Shown: in pieces, positions 40,369-52,886 of the stretch
Position numbering within the stretch: the first letter of the stretch is position 1
Layout: each line of letters begins with the position of its first letter
DNA from: Hysterium pulicare CBS 123377
Taxonomy: Eukaryota > Ascomycota > Dothideomycetes > Hysteriales > Hysteriaceae
Length of the DNA stretch: 64,000 nucleotides
Direction: 5' to 3'
NCBI GenBank assembly: GCA_000467715.1
Contig: AJFK01000768.1
Coordinates: 50,994-114,993, forward strand
Position numbers and translations under genes: made by a program
The notes under the pieces: generated by a model
Seen by the model: only the letters and a program-made list of their open reading frames with translations
Told to the model about the DNA's origin: nothing
Database searches by the model: none

Positions 40369-42990
40369 TTAACAGGAATTAGCAGGGCAGGCAATGTTCG
40401 AGCCGTATTTATCTCCACCGATACCAGCAACTTGGAACTAGAAGGATGCGTTAGTGGGGGGCGCCATTTTCTGTAAGATTTTCAGAGGTTCAACTTACGA
40501 CTGCATTAACCACACCACCAATACCCTCACCAGCAATGAGACCGGCCGCAGTGGCATATCCGTAGATATCGAAGGAGTTCGGGTTCTTCTTAGCCCAGAA
40601 ATACGCCCATGTTGAGCCCATCACCATGGCAGTTCCGTACACGGTTTGCGGCAGCACGAAAGCGAGACCGATGCACATCATGTTGGGGTGATAGGTGCGG
40701 ACCCATTCCAGACGACCGATCCACACGTAGTGGCGCAGGAGAACCATGAAGGAACCGAATATGGCGAAGATGATGGCGAAGATACCTGAGGACTTGGGGA
40801 TCGGGAATGTGGGGTCCGTGACGGCGACGGCGACGGCGCGCCATGCGGAAACGGAGGGGGCGGCGAAGGCGCACTTTTCGGCGTTGATGTCGATGATGCA
40901 TGGGTAGGCGGTCGTGAAGAGCTGGAACATGGCTGGAGCCAGGAAGACGGCGACGACGGTGCCAATGCCCTGCGCCATCCATTGCTGGTTGGGAGGCGTG
41001 CGGAGCAAGAAGCCAGTTCGGAAATCCGAGGTCAGATCGCTAGATTGGTTGGCGCCCATGGAAGCGATGGCTCCGCCGAGAAGATTGAGTCGTTGTGCGT
41101 GTTGGACTTGCCAGTGCTCGCCCTTTGTGGCACCACCCAGAACGATCTGCGAGGCCTTGGAGGCAGCGGTGAGAGGAGTGATATCTGTGACACCAGCGCA
41201 CTGGACGGCGAGGAAGGAAAAGAAGAAAGCTAGGAAAACCGAGAGAAGTGACATGCCAACTGGCATGTGGAATTCGACACCTAGGACCACACAGCAGCAG
41301 ATGATGGCGAGAAGGAGACCAGGAAGCCACATCCACATCTTGACCAATTGATGGGGTTCGGCGAAATCTTGGACGAGGTCCTCATCATTCTTTTCACCTT
41401 GCCTCCTGAAGAACCCAAGCTCTTTTCCGGCGGCTCTCCCCAATGCGGCGATACCGGCACAAGATCCGCGGTATAGAGCCTTGAACGCGAAGACAAAGAC
41501 CTTCCATTGCAATACCAACTCTGTAATATCGTTAGATACGAACTGCGCTCGCCTACTCGGAATGGGATGTGTATTTACCTGTGAAAGACACAGCGATCAT
41601 CATAAGAACACCAGGCCATAGAAGCCAGTATCGCGGACTTGGGTTGTCTTTGTTGGATGCCTTGAGACTCAGAGAAGCGAAGCTGATGTAACCATTCCAC
41701 CTGTCCTCACCAGAACCGTTCGCATCAGCACCCCATGCCGCTCCGTTGTGAACAAGCGCAGGTCCGATTATGCCCCAGGCAAGCACGCTACCCATGAAGA
41801 AAGAGATAGACACGTTGAGACCGACAAGCATGCCAGACCCAATGAACGCCGGTGTGAACTCGATATACCATCCCCAGTTCTCAACTGCCAAAGCCTGGTC
41901 TTCGATGAGTTAGCAACTGAGAGGGGCAAAGAGTTACGAGAAAACTCACTGTTGTAGTGTCCCCAGATATAGAACCAGGTGAAGATGTGCCAGTCCCAAA
42001 GAATCCCAACAGCATACTGGGACACGATGCGCAAGATGATAGCGACGGAGAAGGCAATGCTGAGAGCCTTCATCTTCATCTTGGCGATTTTCTCACCGGT
42101 GACAGCCTGGTGCATGCTACGAATAGTCATAGCTGTAGCAGAGGGCGTGGGGAAGATCAAGCGGAGTTCACGAGCCACATAGATGATGAAGAATTTACGC
42201 ACTGTTCACATGTTAGATTGCTCTCATATGCTGCTCCTAGATGATGACTCACTAGGGGTAGCAAAGAAGAATCCAAAATATCCAGCCACGGCTGTGAGGG
42301 AAACAATCTTCCAGAAATCGGCCTTTGGCGTATCAAGGAGCTTCAGCTGGTATAAAGCAGGGAAGGCGGACACGAAGACACTGGAGAGGCCGCCAGATGC
42401 CATAGCAGACGTTTGAACAATGTTGTTCTCACGGGGACCAAAGTTGCCTCCGAGAATTGGGAAGCCCTCCGCAAACGTCTTGGAGAAGAACTTGACGACA
42501 GCGAAACCAGCGATGGCCTGAAAACAAAATCAATTGAGGTTCAAATGTACAAATACGCTATCCGTACTTACACCGAAGAGATTGGCCTGGAAGGTCCATC
42601 CTGTCTTCAAGCCCAGATAGACGTTTGAAGCGTTGACAAGAGCACCACAGCAAAGACCGACGAAGACTGCGCGGATAGTGATGATACGCCTTGGTTCATC
42701 GGGGAGGTCGCTGAATGGCTTGAAAGGGTCGACGAGGAAGTCGTCATGTTGTTCCGCGTCAACTTCCTTTGATACGTCTTGGACATCGTATTCCTTTTCT
42801 CCGAAGGCGTGTTCCGGAGTGTTGAACGTATTCTTCTCTGCCGTCAACGGTGCACTGTTTGGCACGTTAGCCATTTGTTTCGAAGCCGACTTTGAGAACT
42901 GTGGCAGGAATGAAGTGCAAATACGTACACCTTGGGGTTGATTTGGCCTCCGAGGTTGATGTTCTCGTCCAGAACCTCGTTGGTACTCAT
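40369..42990 (-). CDS. OPT-superfamily oligopeptide/metal-complex transporter
   Basis: Multi-exon membrane protein of nearly 800 residues from MSTNEVLDENINLGGQINPK (ATG at 42990). Exon 1 joins at GT/GTACGT to APLTAEKNTFNTPEHAFG. A cytosolic acidic N-terminus is followed by many spans: AVFVGLCCGALVNASNVYLGLKTGW, GGNFGPRENNIVQTSAMASGGLSSVFV, ELRLIFPTPSATAMTIRSMHQ and LPGLLLAIICCCVVLGVEFHMPVGMSLLSV. The final small exon encodes FQVAGIGGDKYGSNIACPANSC before the stop at 40369. The family imports oligopeptides, glutathione conjugates or metal-siderophore-like chelates by proton coupling. The substrate is unknown. Confidence 0.92.
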
Positions 42991-45137
42991 GGTGGCTGAA
43001 TACCAAGAAGGTGGGGGGGAGTGTCGAATATGGGTGGAGAGTGAAACCCGCGATAGCTTCGCAGGAGGTGGAGGGTGTTTGGGGTAATATAGTTAAACTG
43101 CAGGTGGCCCGCTGGGGTCACACCTAATAATGCGACAGCCAGCATATGCGACGATTGCCGCGGGATGAGGTGACCTTGTCGGGTGTCTATCAGGGAGGAT
43201 TGCCTCTATCATGGCCCTGGTTGGGGCTATCTTTCGCCTGGCCATTCACGGTGATAGCAACGCACAGAAGCTCAATAGAAGCTTTCACTCCTTCCGATCC
43301 CAGTTAAGCGATGGCTGCAGAGATCGACAAGACCAATCAACCCCGACCAACACCAACACCCGCCTGCTAAAGCCAAGGGCAACAGCTCGGTAGGCCCGTC
43401 TCCGTGCCTCGCATGGACCAGGATGCATGCGAATAAACACCCATCAATCATGAAGCAAGGGAGAGGGACGATGCTGAGGGTCCCGTCTATCCGTGCAGCA
43501 CATCTCTCTGTCTACCAGCGGAGGCGAACCATTCGCAGGAACTGGCGAGATGCGTACAAAAGCCATCGTACTTGGGCTTATGGCTCAGGCGTGCACACCT
43601 TCTCGTTATCGGCAAGTCGCCGTTGCTTGGCTTCATCTTCATCGACAACGTTGCAATCTGCCAAGACATGGGGAAACAGCAAGCGGCCGGCTGTGGCGAG
43701 GCTTGAAGCCTTTGACGTCTGAGAGCGTTCCCCTCACCAGTATGCTTGGAGCAACGGGCGGAGAAAAAGGCTACCGATTGGTGCGATAAACAGTGGTGCG
43801 TGACGGCTGATATCGATGCAAACATTCCTCATTCAGAAAAAGCCCTCATCGCAAATTGGAGTCTCGAACAGATGGAGGTGATAAGGTCAGATTCCAGTTG
43901 GAAAGGGTCCAGCGTGTCCGCCAGGGCATAGCAGCGTGGGCATCGCAAGGGCTAGCCCTGTGTTGGGTTCGACAAGCCTGGAGGATGGGAAGGACAGTCA
44001 ATGCCTTCTTCACAAGCTTCATATGCGCAAATCAAATCGCCTTCAATCATCCAAACTAGTTTCTTGGCGTCCGTTTCTCACCTTCTGTTTTCGTCCCTGA
44101 AGCTGTCCGTGTCTCACGATCAATCACCGTTTCCTGTCTAGCCAGCGCGCTACAAACTGCATCTCAGGGTTGTTTGGAGCACAATGTGGCGCTGGCTCCG
44201 TCCACTTTTCTAATCTTAACATCACCCCTCCCCGACTATCTGAGTCCTGGACATTTGGCAGGCGCATCACACAACGCTGGCTGTGCGATTCCATCTGTGC
44301 CAAAGAATCCCATACCATGCACCAAACTCACACACATGGCAGCGCTTACTGGCGGCCTCATGGGACCTTACTCCGAACACTTGGGAAAAGGCGGGTCCGG
44401 CAGGATCACTGAAGTTTGAAAACCTGGGTGGCGGAACGGAGCAGGATCCTTTCTCGGGAAACTGTACGACTGGCAGCTTCTAGCCATTTGCGCCGTTTTA
44501 CAAATAGGGGAGGAGTTTGTAGGCCTTCGATTGATTGCGGCTTCATCCTATGTTTTTCGACATCTGCTCTGGCCATCGCTTCTCAGTTGCTTCGAGCTAC
44601 TGCCACGCGAGTACATCGTGAATGGATTCTCTGATCAGAACAATTGCCCCTGCTTACTTATTTGTGGTGGACTTCAGTGCCGAGTTATTCGCTGGCGCAT
44701 CTCTTGAAAGCCTTCGCGGGTAGCATAGGTACTACACAATCGTGATCTGGAGGGAGACATCATCTCACGATACTCAACGTGAGCATCGGCGCTCACCGAG
44801 GCTGTTCGATATGCTTATACGAGGGGCCACCTGTACGAAGTGTCGCGTACCTTTGTAATATACCGCATGATACCTATATAGGTAGGTACGATCAAACAAA
44901 TTCTTCTGATGCATTAGCAAGCAAAGCGCACTGTGCCTGCACGCCTTCCTTGGTGGCATTTGCTTTACGAGCCGCCGAGTACTACTTTGTAGAGTACATA
45001 GGTAGGTACCCCTATTGTTACACGCCAATTCTACATGCACAAGACTGAGCGCTGCCTGTCACCGCCCAGAACGTGTTCCTACTATTGTACAGATGCGGCC
45101 ATATAAGCGGAGATGGGTCTCACTTATCGTCCAATCT
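42991..45137. other. 2.1-kb intergenic region
   Basis: Holds the OPT promoter and the 3' flank of SCO1. Several open frames of 60-110 codons on both strands lack ATG context, splice logic or family similarity. Short TAGGTAGGTAC phrases occur at about 44879 and 45000. I see no supported gene. Confidence 0.4.
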
Positions 45138-46477
45138 TCAAGCCCAATAATCCTTCTTATTTAGCGGCCCACTCCAGTCCTTGATGTGATCAGAGATCAC
45201 TTTGGAAGCCTGCTCGGCTGTGAAGTTGCGTCCGATAGCTTCAACGAAGTCACCCTCCGGATCTGCACTGACGTCAGTTTTTCATCTACACACCATCCAT
45301 CCACTCATCGCGATTCGGACGGATCATATACAGCATAGGTTAAAGCAGGATCACAACTTACCCATCAGATAGAAGTAGATACTGTGATCCACTAGATAAT
45401 CCTGCCCAGGCTTGACGTGGGGTGGGGTAGAGAAGTAAACCCGATATGCTTTGCAGACTGATTTTACGTTTTCCCAAGTACCGGTCAGGCCAATTATATC
45501 GGGGTGAAATTCTTTGAGGTACTCCTTCAGCACCTCTGGTGTGTCGCGAGCTGGGTCGCAAGAGATCATAACGGGAAGCATGACATTTCCACAACGCTCT
45601 TTCACACGGTCAATCATGATGGCCATCTTGTCTAGCTCGTCGGGACAGATATCAGGACAGTGTGTAAATCCAAAATAGACCTGTGATGAGTTTCCTCGTT
45701 AGCGTTTGCTCTGAATCATTATAAGGACAGCTATTCAAGGGCCAAATCCTATGTGATGCAATCGCACAACAGCCCTGGAGTTTGTACATCGGTTTCGCTT
45801 TTGCAATAGAACTCAACAATGTCGCAGTACATACCAATGAATATTTGCCATGAAGATCTTCGTGTGTGAATCTCTTCCCTTCATGATTTACGAGGTCGAA
45901 TTCTCCTCCAACCTTTGGCCTTCCCATCCCCTTTGTAGCGTCTGCTATCCGTTTGCGCGCCATTCGCTCTTTCTCGTACTGGAAGTATACCCATAATCCA
46001 ACTCCTGTAGCTACGAATATTGCTGCCCCGACAATCGAAAACGGCTATAGAGTAGTGCTAAGTTAGCCCTCTGTTCAATCATGGAGATAGCCAGTGTGTC
46101 AACGCCTTCCGTATTGGGTTCCTGGGAACTTAAATGAGATTGAAGCCTACTCCTCCCTTGTTTCTTGCCTCCACTTCTTGGACCGTCTTCAATTTGTACC
46201 GGGGCGTCGAGTTCGAAAATGATCTTGCCAGATGCCCTTGGGCCGCATTTGTCCCAGCTCTAGTTTGGAAGAGTAAACATGGCGAGCTCGAACTCCACAA
46301 TGCAGTCTTTCTCGATGACCGCCGTCGTAGAACCACCGGATTGGCGGATTGTGAGGGGCTAAAGGTTCGTATGGAGGCTCCGGAAAGGGTGTCAAGGCCT
46401 TGAGGCTCGGATCGAAGGGCAGAGGCTGGTCTTATGGCCTTCAGGGCACCTGCAATGCAATGGCCCGTTCGAGACAT
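45138..46477 (-). CDS. SCO1: SCO1/SCO2-type copper chaperone of cytochrome c oxidase
   Basis: Delivers copper to the CuA site of Cox2 in the mitochondrial inner membrane. Exons 46477-46151, 46044-45835, 45680-45362 and 45262-45138 give 326 residues. A long basic/Ser-rich presequence (residues 1-105) is followed by one membrane span, FSIVGAAIFVATGVGLWVYF. The thioredoxin-like domain follows with GEFDLVNHEGKRF, then YFGFTHCPDICPDEL with the CxxxC copper site, and the distal His in DYLVDHSIYFYLM. It ends NKKDYWA. All key ligands are present. A CRE-like TGACGTCA lies in the last intron (45269-45276). Confidence 0.96.
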
Positions 46478-46940
46478 GTCAATTAAAGGACGGACGGCTC
46501 TGCCGATGCGTGAAGTCGATGTACTGCGTTCGGTCCTGAGATGAGACTTCCGAAGAGCTCGTGAGCACGGACCAACTCGGCTTGTGATCGTTCAGGAACC
46601 ACCACAAAGTTAATATCTAAGCATCATTATTAGTTGCTTTCCTTTCTCCCAATTTTTGTATTCTTATAAGATAACTTTTCTTATGACTCTACGCAAGGCT
46701 TATCTTCTCTTGCGTCTCCAAGCTCCTTATTGATGACTTTGCTTCGAGCGTAGTTGACTTTTGCTTTTCTAGTCTCTGAGTTTCTTCCATAAGAGCTTCG
46801 AGCTTCTAGGGTTCTCTTGCCAGTGACCTGGCTTATACGCCTAAGTTCTGTAGCGTGTATTGGCCCCTATTACGTTTTCTACTTGCACTCTCTATCTCCT
46901 TACTACCAGCCCTTAAGTCTATGTCACTAAAAGTGTCGAC

Positions 46941-47020
46941 ATTATGGCCCATGCTGCCTATGTCAGCTACAGTTATCGTCTACATCGTCCATATCATGGC
47001 CCGCATTATTCAAACCATCT
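46941..47020 (+). repeat. GTCCAT/TATGGCCC repeat, locus B left arm
   Basis: Degenerate phrases ATTATGGCCCATG, ATCGTCCATATCATGGCCC and CAAACCATC match repeat locus A in the same orientation. Confidence 0.5.
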
Positions 47021-47235
47021 ATCTACATCCACCAATTAAAACCAAACAAGCCCATTCAAAAGCGATTACATCTTCAAAAACTATAAGAGCACAGAGGGAC
47101 AATTTCCCTCTTTTGGAATCAGCGAGTGAATGGATCTGAGAATGAGAAAAGTCTTACGGACCCCTTGAGAAGTAACTTAGCATGTCGATGTGCCAGGAAA
47201 TAGTGTGTTGGTGGCATGTAGGATGGCCGTTGTAG

Positions 47236-47424
47236 ATGGCATGGGCCATAACATGGACGACGCGGGCCATGAGTGGACAACGTGGATGATAGCATGGGCG
47301 ACATATGCCATGATATGGATGACATGGACCATGATATGGGTCATGTGTGGACGACGTGGGCCAGGTTATGGACGACATGGACGACGTGGGCCATGTCCTC
47401 CACCACATCGTCCATGTCGTCGAT
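47236..47424 (-). repeat. GTCCAT/TATGGCCC repeat, locus B right arm (inverted)
   Basis: About ten degenerate units such as ATGGACGACGTGGGCCAT follow one another. The reverse complement equals the locus A and left-arm phrases, so the two arms of locus B form a long imperfect inverted repeat around a spacer of about 215 bp. Confidence 0.6.
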
Positions 47425-47850
47425 GATTGTAGATACTATAGACCCCCTACGTTAAAAGGAAGCTCATGCGTGGCCAGTGACGTCAACCCGAAGGGAGGAA
47501 TTTGGTAGGACAGAGTCGTGATATTTACAAGGTTATGATGGTCTATATGGATATCGCGGTGCCTACACGTCCAACACAACTCAACGATACTCTACTAAGA
47601 GACAGTCCGGGAAAGAACGGAAAGCTTCCAAGCGAGCTTCTATTCCACTGAGCTGGTCTGGGCCGCTTTGAGCATCTTCTAGACAGGTCATATCTGTTTG
47701 ACGCTGAATTCTCCTTAAACAGCGTTACCTCAAACGGCCGTTGTTGAATGTCCCGATGGAACAGGGTCTTCCCAGTATCAATTTTCCAGACAAGATCTGA
47801 AATTGCGCTCAGCCTCATATATGTTCCAGTTTCGCAGCAGCAAGGACTAA

Positions 47851-48555
47851 TCAGGGCACATCTTCATCTTTATACTCTTCCAAGTCAATGCCCTCAACAC
47901 CCTTCAACCTTCCCGCAAACTCTTCCACAAACCCAATCCCAACCTCATCCACACTCTTCCCCCTCACGCCCTCTCTCTCAAAACTCGTCGTCCTCTTCCC
48001 CTCAAGCCCACACGCCACAATCCTATCAAACCACCACAAATCCGTACTAACATTCAACCCAACACCATGACTCGTGATATTCCGTCTCATATGCACCCCA
48101 ATCGCCGCAACCTTATCATCCGCCGACGTCCAAACCCCCGTATGCTCAGTCGTCATGGCCTTAATCCCATACCTCGCACACGTGGCAATCAGACTCTTTT
48201 CCAGCAGGCAGACATAGTCTCGCGGCGTGAGTTTATGCGCCCGGAGATCAATGATCGGATAAGCTATCAATTGTCCCGGGCCGTGGAAAGTGGTTTGGCC
48301 GCCCCGCAGCGCTTCTACGAAGGCGGCGCGGCCGTCGGCACGTAAATAGTCCTGCTGTTCTTGGCTTACGGTGCCGATTTCTCGGCGACCGCAGGTATAG
48401 ACGGGGTGGAATTGAGCGGTTATGACGGTGGGAGGCGGCGGAGAGAGGGTGGAGGGCGGTTTCGAGGCTAGGAAGCGCTTGACGAGATGCTCTTGGACAT
48501 GGGAGGCTTTCGTGTAAGGTACGATGCCCGGAAGATGGAGGCGTCTGAGCCGCAT
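47851..48555 (-). CDS. LIP2: Lipoyl(octanoyl) transferase, mitochondrial
   Basis: Transfers octanoyl from acyl carrier protein to lipoate-dependent proteins, the first step of mitochondrial lipoate synthesis. Intronless, 234 residues. The LipB signature GGQTTFHGPGQLIAYPIIDLR is nearly perfect. KVAAIGVHMRRNITSHG gives the catalytic Lys region, and GLNVSTDLWWFDRIVACGL contains the conserved Cys. HPVYTCGRREIG matches the octanoyl-binding N-terminal part. The gene is divergent from POP7 over 298 bp. Confidence 0.95.
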   Translation of the reverse strand: MRLRRLHLPGIVPYTKASHVQEHLVKRFLASKPPSTLSPPPPTVITAQFHPVYTCGRREIGTVSQEQQDYLRADGRAAFVEALRGGQTTFHGPGQLIAYPIIDLRAHKLTPRDYVCLLEKSLIATCARYGIKAMTTEHTGVWTSADDKVAAIGVHMRRNITSHGVGLNVSTDLWWFDRIVACGLEGKRTTSFEREGVRGKSVDEVGIGFVEEFAGRLKGVEGIDLEEYKDEDVP

Positions 48556-48853
48556 TGGGCTGGCATTCGGATTCTAGAATATCATGCTGCGGTTGGAACG
48601 TGTTGTTCGAGATCAGCATTTGGAAATCGTTGAATATACTTCGTAGGGATATGGTCCGTGCGCTACTTAATCGATAAGCAAAAAGTTGGAGCACCTCGAA
48701 AGTCCCACACGAATTTGGCGGTCACGAATCGAAGCTCCTTCTAGCACAAAGATGTTGTCTGCTGTGGGCCTGGGCACTGCAAAGCTCAGTCCTCCAAAAG
48801 CCAGAATCTTCTCCTTCACAGCGCCGTCCCCAATTACCACCGAAGACACCGCA

Positions 48854-49588
48854 ATGGGCGACGCTCCAGAGACAGCCGGTCGTAAATCGAAGAGACAGCA
48901 GCGGTACGGGAAGAAGACCAAACTTGCCAGACTCCCGAAAGGTGACTTATTCTCTTTCTAATTTTCTAATGCCGAATACTCATCTTGGATTACAGAGGCT
49001 AAAATCGAGAAACGACCCATAAACCACCCTCCAATCCCCTCCCCTTTCGCATCCTCTTCCTCCCCAAAAGTCGTCTATGTAAAACGCCGTACGCTATTCA
49101 CCCCCACTATCAAGCGCGTTCGGAACCTTCTCTCTAAAGTCGAGAATCGCGAGCGCCAGAGCCTGTCGTCCAAGACTAAGAAGCTGGATCCGAAGAAAGT
49201 CGAGAAGGCAATAGCGGAGGCGGGGCAAGATCAAGATGGGGGTGGAGAGAAAGTATTCATTAAAGCTACTGGGCGCGCGATTGAGAGAGCGCTGGAATTT
49301 GCGCTGTACTTCCAGCAGCAGAGTGATTGCAGAGTTAGGATCGAGACTGGGTCTGTCGAGGCGATTGATGATATCACGATCAAAAAGTGGAAGAAGCAGA
49401 AGCGAGAGGATGGAAAGGGGAATGATGCAACAGAGGTGGATGAAGGCAATAAGGTCGTCGACGTAGAAGAAGAAGCGGGGACGAACGAGAACGGAGCGGG
49501 ATCTAAGAGGAAGAGGACTGAGCAGGAGGTCCCTGAATCGAGGATACGCTTACTCAGTGTGATTAGCATCGCCATAAGTCTGCGCTGA
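48854..49588 (+). CDS. POP7: RNase P/MRP subunit POP7 (Rpp20-like, Alba fold)
   Basis: Protein subunit of nuclear RNase P and RNase MRP, for tRNA and rRNA processing. Exons 48854-48941 and 48996-49588 give 226 residues. The fungal landmark KIEKRPINHPPIPSPFASSSSPKVVYVKRRTLFTPTIKRVR is followed by the Alba core VFIKATGRAIERALEFALYFQQQSDCRVRIETGSVEAIDDI and a charged, low-complexity tail. The 48854 ATG gives MGDAPETAGRKSKRQQRYGKK. In-frame ATGs further upstream (48751, 48686) would add residues without family support. Confidence 0.9.
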
Positions 49589-50555
49589 TGTGTTTTGTTG
49601 TCGTCTCTATGAACCAGGTCACTAATATCTCACGACCGGCATGATTAACGGTGTACGTAATTATGAGAAATGGATGCAACTGTTCAATAACCAGCGGTTG
49701 CAAGTCCCGCAGGGCTTATTTGATATGGCGAATCGACGGACAGGCTTTGCATAACAACTGTGATATATTATTTCACATGAAAAGTATCCAAATCGCCAAA
49801 ACTTGCCAAACGTCAAGTTGATCAAATATGTATCATTGAAGAAGATCTCTCCCATATCCCCGCTCATGCTCAGCCTACACGTCCAACCCAAGGAGCGACG
49901 ATGATGAACAAAAGAAAAGTAGGAAGTAGTAGTCAAAGAATGTCAGAGAGACTAAGATGTGCAAGCGCATTCAAATTCGCCGTAGCGCAATTAATCCAAC
50001 AACAAGAGGTTTCACACGAAATAAGGAAACCAGTCCAGAGAACCCTTAACGCCCCCAACCCAATCCGTGACGCAGAGATGCAAAGAAACTCCTGTACAAG
50101 AAACTTCCTTTTGTCCCAGAACGAATGGTGGGTTTACAAAGACGCAAATGTCAAAGAAATAAGTCGAGTGTATGTATAGTGCGGTAGGATAAGATTAGGT
50201 ATGCTGAGGGGGTTGGTAGCCTCAAGCGACGACATCAAGCCGTGCATCGCCAGCTGACGTCGGTCGCGGTCTGGTGGGCGCTGAGCTGCGCTTGTCGGTC
50301 GTTCACATTAAATCGTGGTTGTAACATGGTCGAGAGGATGGCGACTGGTTCGATGAAACAGACGAGTCTAAGTCGAGTCCAGAATAGCAAGTAGTTGGGC
50401 ACACGCACCGCCCTGATGCCAACTTCATTTGCCTACCATATAGGCGAACGATCGTGGTGGTAGTCTTCCGTCTCTTCCCCACACCTCTGTCGTTATACAT
50501 GCCCAGACGCGGCGGTGGGCGTGATGAGCAGTAGCTTGATGTCACTACTAGCATT
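49589..50555. other. Intergenic between convergent genes
   Basis: 967 bp between the stops of POP7 and the FHA gene. No coding sequence is supported. Confidence 0.4.
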
Positions 50556-52886
50556 TCATCGGTCCAGTTTCGGATAAGAGTTCAACCACGCCATCAATCC
50601 GACACCAATAAGAACAATCCCGAATATTGAAGCTGCAGGCCCACCGTGCATAAGGGCAGCATCGTTTCGACTTGATCTTGTGGCTAGGGCTTGCGATATC
50701 ACCTTTTCTAATTCCGCAGCTTGTTCAGGGCTGACCGGTCGCCCGTTCTGCACGCCGGCCCTCCTCATCAATTGCCCCGCCCCTTCTCCGTCGAGATCTT
50801 TTTCTCGGATAATCGTAATCTCGCCTTCTTCCGCTTCATCTTCTTCTCCGTCATCGATACTTGCACTAGCGGTCTCGAACCCAGAATCACTGTCTCTGCG
50901 GCTTAATCTCTTGTTCGCTACTCGTAAAGCACGTTCTGAGTCGTCTTGTCTTATTTTCTCAACCATCTCGGCGAGTGTCTTGCGATGAGTCGCATTCTCT
51001 GCTTCTGCTGTCTCGGCACGCTGGCGATATTTGTCCATTTGCTGTTTCATCTCGTCCATTTCGGCCACCATCAGCTCAAGGCGTTGCTGCAGGCGGGCGG
51101 TTGCTGCATCAGACATAGGTGGAGATGACGAATTAGGTTCGGACCGATCGCTTGCACTTTTCTCGGGCTCGGAAGGTAGATCAGATCCATGACTGAGTCC
51201 ATTGACCATTGTTTCCTCGGCTAGATCTCGAACATTGGGGTCGCTACGACCGTCGAGCGAATCTCGCTCGAATCTTTGGGCTCGTTCCTCTGCACTTTCG
51301 CGTGCAACTCTTTCTTGGGCTAACAATGATTCCAAATCCTTAAGCCGTAAACTCTGTGACTCTATCTCTTTCTTCGCAGATGTAAGGGCTTCAGCTAGGG
51401 AGGAAATCTGATGGTGAGAATCAGATCTAATAGGCGAGCCATCGCTCTTTGGTCGTGCGGTATCACTCCGTCGGAGGGATGGTTGATGCGCATCAGGCTT
51501 CTCCGGAAGGGGCTGTTGCGGCGGGGGAGCAGGTGGATCCGAGAATCGAGCTTTAAGGTCACCCTTGATGGGAGACACCTTGTGCGAGTTTGATTGCCTC
51601 GTAGATTCCTTTTTGGGTTCGGACGTGAGCACATTATCGATGTACTGGCTGGTTCGCTGAAGATCTTGCGACTGCTGTTTTGCTTGTTTGATTTCAGCCT
51701 GATAACGTTAGCATGACAATGGCAATGTACATGTGAAACGAAGTAACCATACGTTAAGCCTTTTTACAACCTGTTCCATTGTGATAGGTTGCAACCAGAA
51801 ATTCGTGTGACGCTGTTGCCCCAATGCGCCCATATTACCCCCAACAGCACTCGATGGAGTTTGTAGACGCGCTCCGTTCATTGATCCTTGGCTACCAGTA
51901 CGTCCTCTCATATTTCCCATTCCTTGTGGCCCACCTGGGCTGATGATATTGGCAAGCTGAGGGGAATCGAGGTCGCCGAAATTGAGGTCCAGCATGTTCG
52001 TGCCAGTATTGTTATAGATACCCGCATGTTCGACTCGAGCGGCAACTTTATGGTGAACAATTGTTTTCTGGTCTTCGCTGACAATGTCGATACCCAATTC
52101 CAACATATCTTGCTCCCGTAGCTCATGGGGATCTGAGTCTCTATTTTCCTGTGATAACCGTTGGCCATTTACAAAAGTGCCGTTAGAAGACTTGACGTCA
52201 CGAATCCATATTTTGCCGTTTCGGTCTGCCCATATCTCTGCATGTTGTCTCGAAAGCACCTTCGAATCAAAGTAGCCGTTTAGAGGAGTGGGTATCGTTT
52301 TATTGTTGGTCTGCCGGCCGATTCGTAGGACGTCCGGATAGAAGGGAACGGTGATCGTCTTACGTTCGAAAGTGCCGTTCATAGGGATGAGGTGAAGGAT
52401 TGCCGAGTTTTCCGCTTGGCTCTGTGGCCTAGGGGCTCCATTTTGCTGTGTTTGGGCCTGACCATTGTGCTGTGAGGGCACCATCGGAGCGGGAGAATGT
52501 AGTGCGGATATGGCGGACGCAGCCGACGGTCCTGAGCTTGCCGATGCTATCGACTGTGGTCGTGCATTAGATATCCCTGATATAGGCTCAGTTTTTGACG
52601 TAGGCCATAAACCTCGCGGTGGTTTTTTCCTTGCTGCCCAGGCCGAGCCTTCACCCGCAGGTGAGGCAGAGACGCCGTTCGTCTGCGCAGGCGTCGCTGA
52701 TATAGTCGAATTCGATGCTACTGATGAAGCAAGAGAGGATGAAGAGTTCGTTCTTTGTGCACTTTTGCTGCGAGGCATAAACATCCTGAACTCGTCGGCG
52801 CTCATTGAGTTCGGGGCACCGTTAGGAGCGCTCCATCCTGTCCTAGATATCGGTTGAAAGTTCGGGGGAGGTGCGACTGCCGTCAT
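50556..52886 (-). CDS. Tail-anchored FHA-domain protein (SLMAP/PRO45/Far10-like, STRIPAK)
   Basis: Exons 52886-51753 and 51698-50556 (54-bp intron) give 758 residues. After a Ser/Ala-rich disordered region of about 170 residues comes the FHA domain. It has VLRIGRQTN, SRQHAEIW and VKSSNGTFVNGQRL, the phosphothreonine-binding loop residues R, S-x-x-H and N. Then come coiled coils (ISSLAEALTSAKKEIESQSLRLKDLESLLAQERV; QQRLELMVAEMDEMKQQMDKYRQR), an acidic stretch and a C-terminal membrane anchor AASIFGIVLIGVGLMAWL with a short basic tail. This order equals animal SLMAP and Sordaria PRO45, which tether the STRIPAK complex to nuclear envelope, ER and mitochondria. Confidence 0.92.

Larger units (their letters stand above)
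46478..47850. other. Intergenic with repeat blocks
   Basis: 1.37 kb between the SCO1 promoter and the 3' end of the octanoyltransferase gene. It contains repeat locus B (two entries), an AT-rich stretch (about 46600-46900) and a CRE-like TGACGTCA at 47478-47485. A minus-strand coiled-coil-like open frame near 46810-46700 (EETQRLEKQKSTTLEAK) has stops around it and may be a transposon relic. Confidence 0.4.

Noticed and set aside
43423-43825. Overlapping 99- and 112-codon open frames in the 2.1-kb gap
   Set aside because: No ATG/splice logic, no family similarity, and frames open on both strands at once as expected by chance in GC-balanced DNA.
47190-47426. Open frame through repeat locus B
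   Set aside because: The translation is a low-complexity product of the GTCCAT repeat (Trp/Met/Gly/Arg-rich), not a protein.
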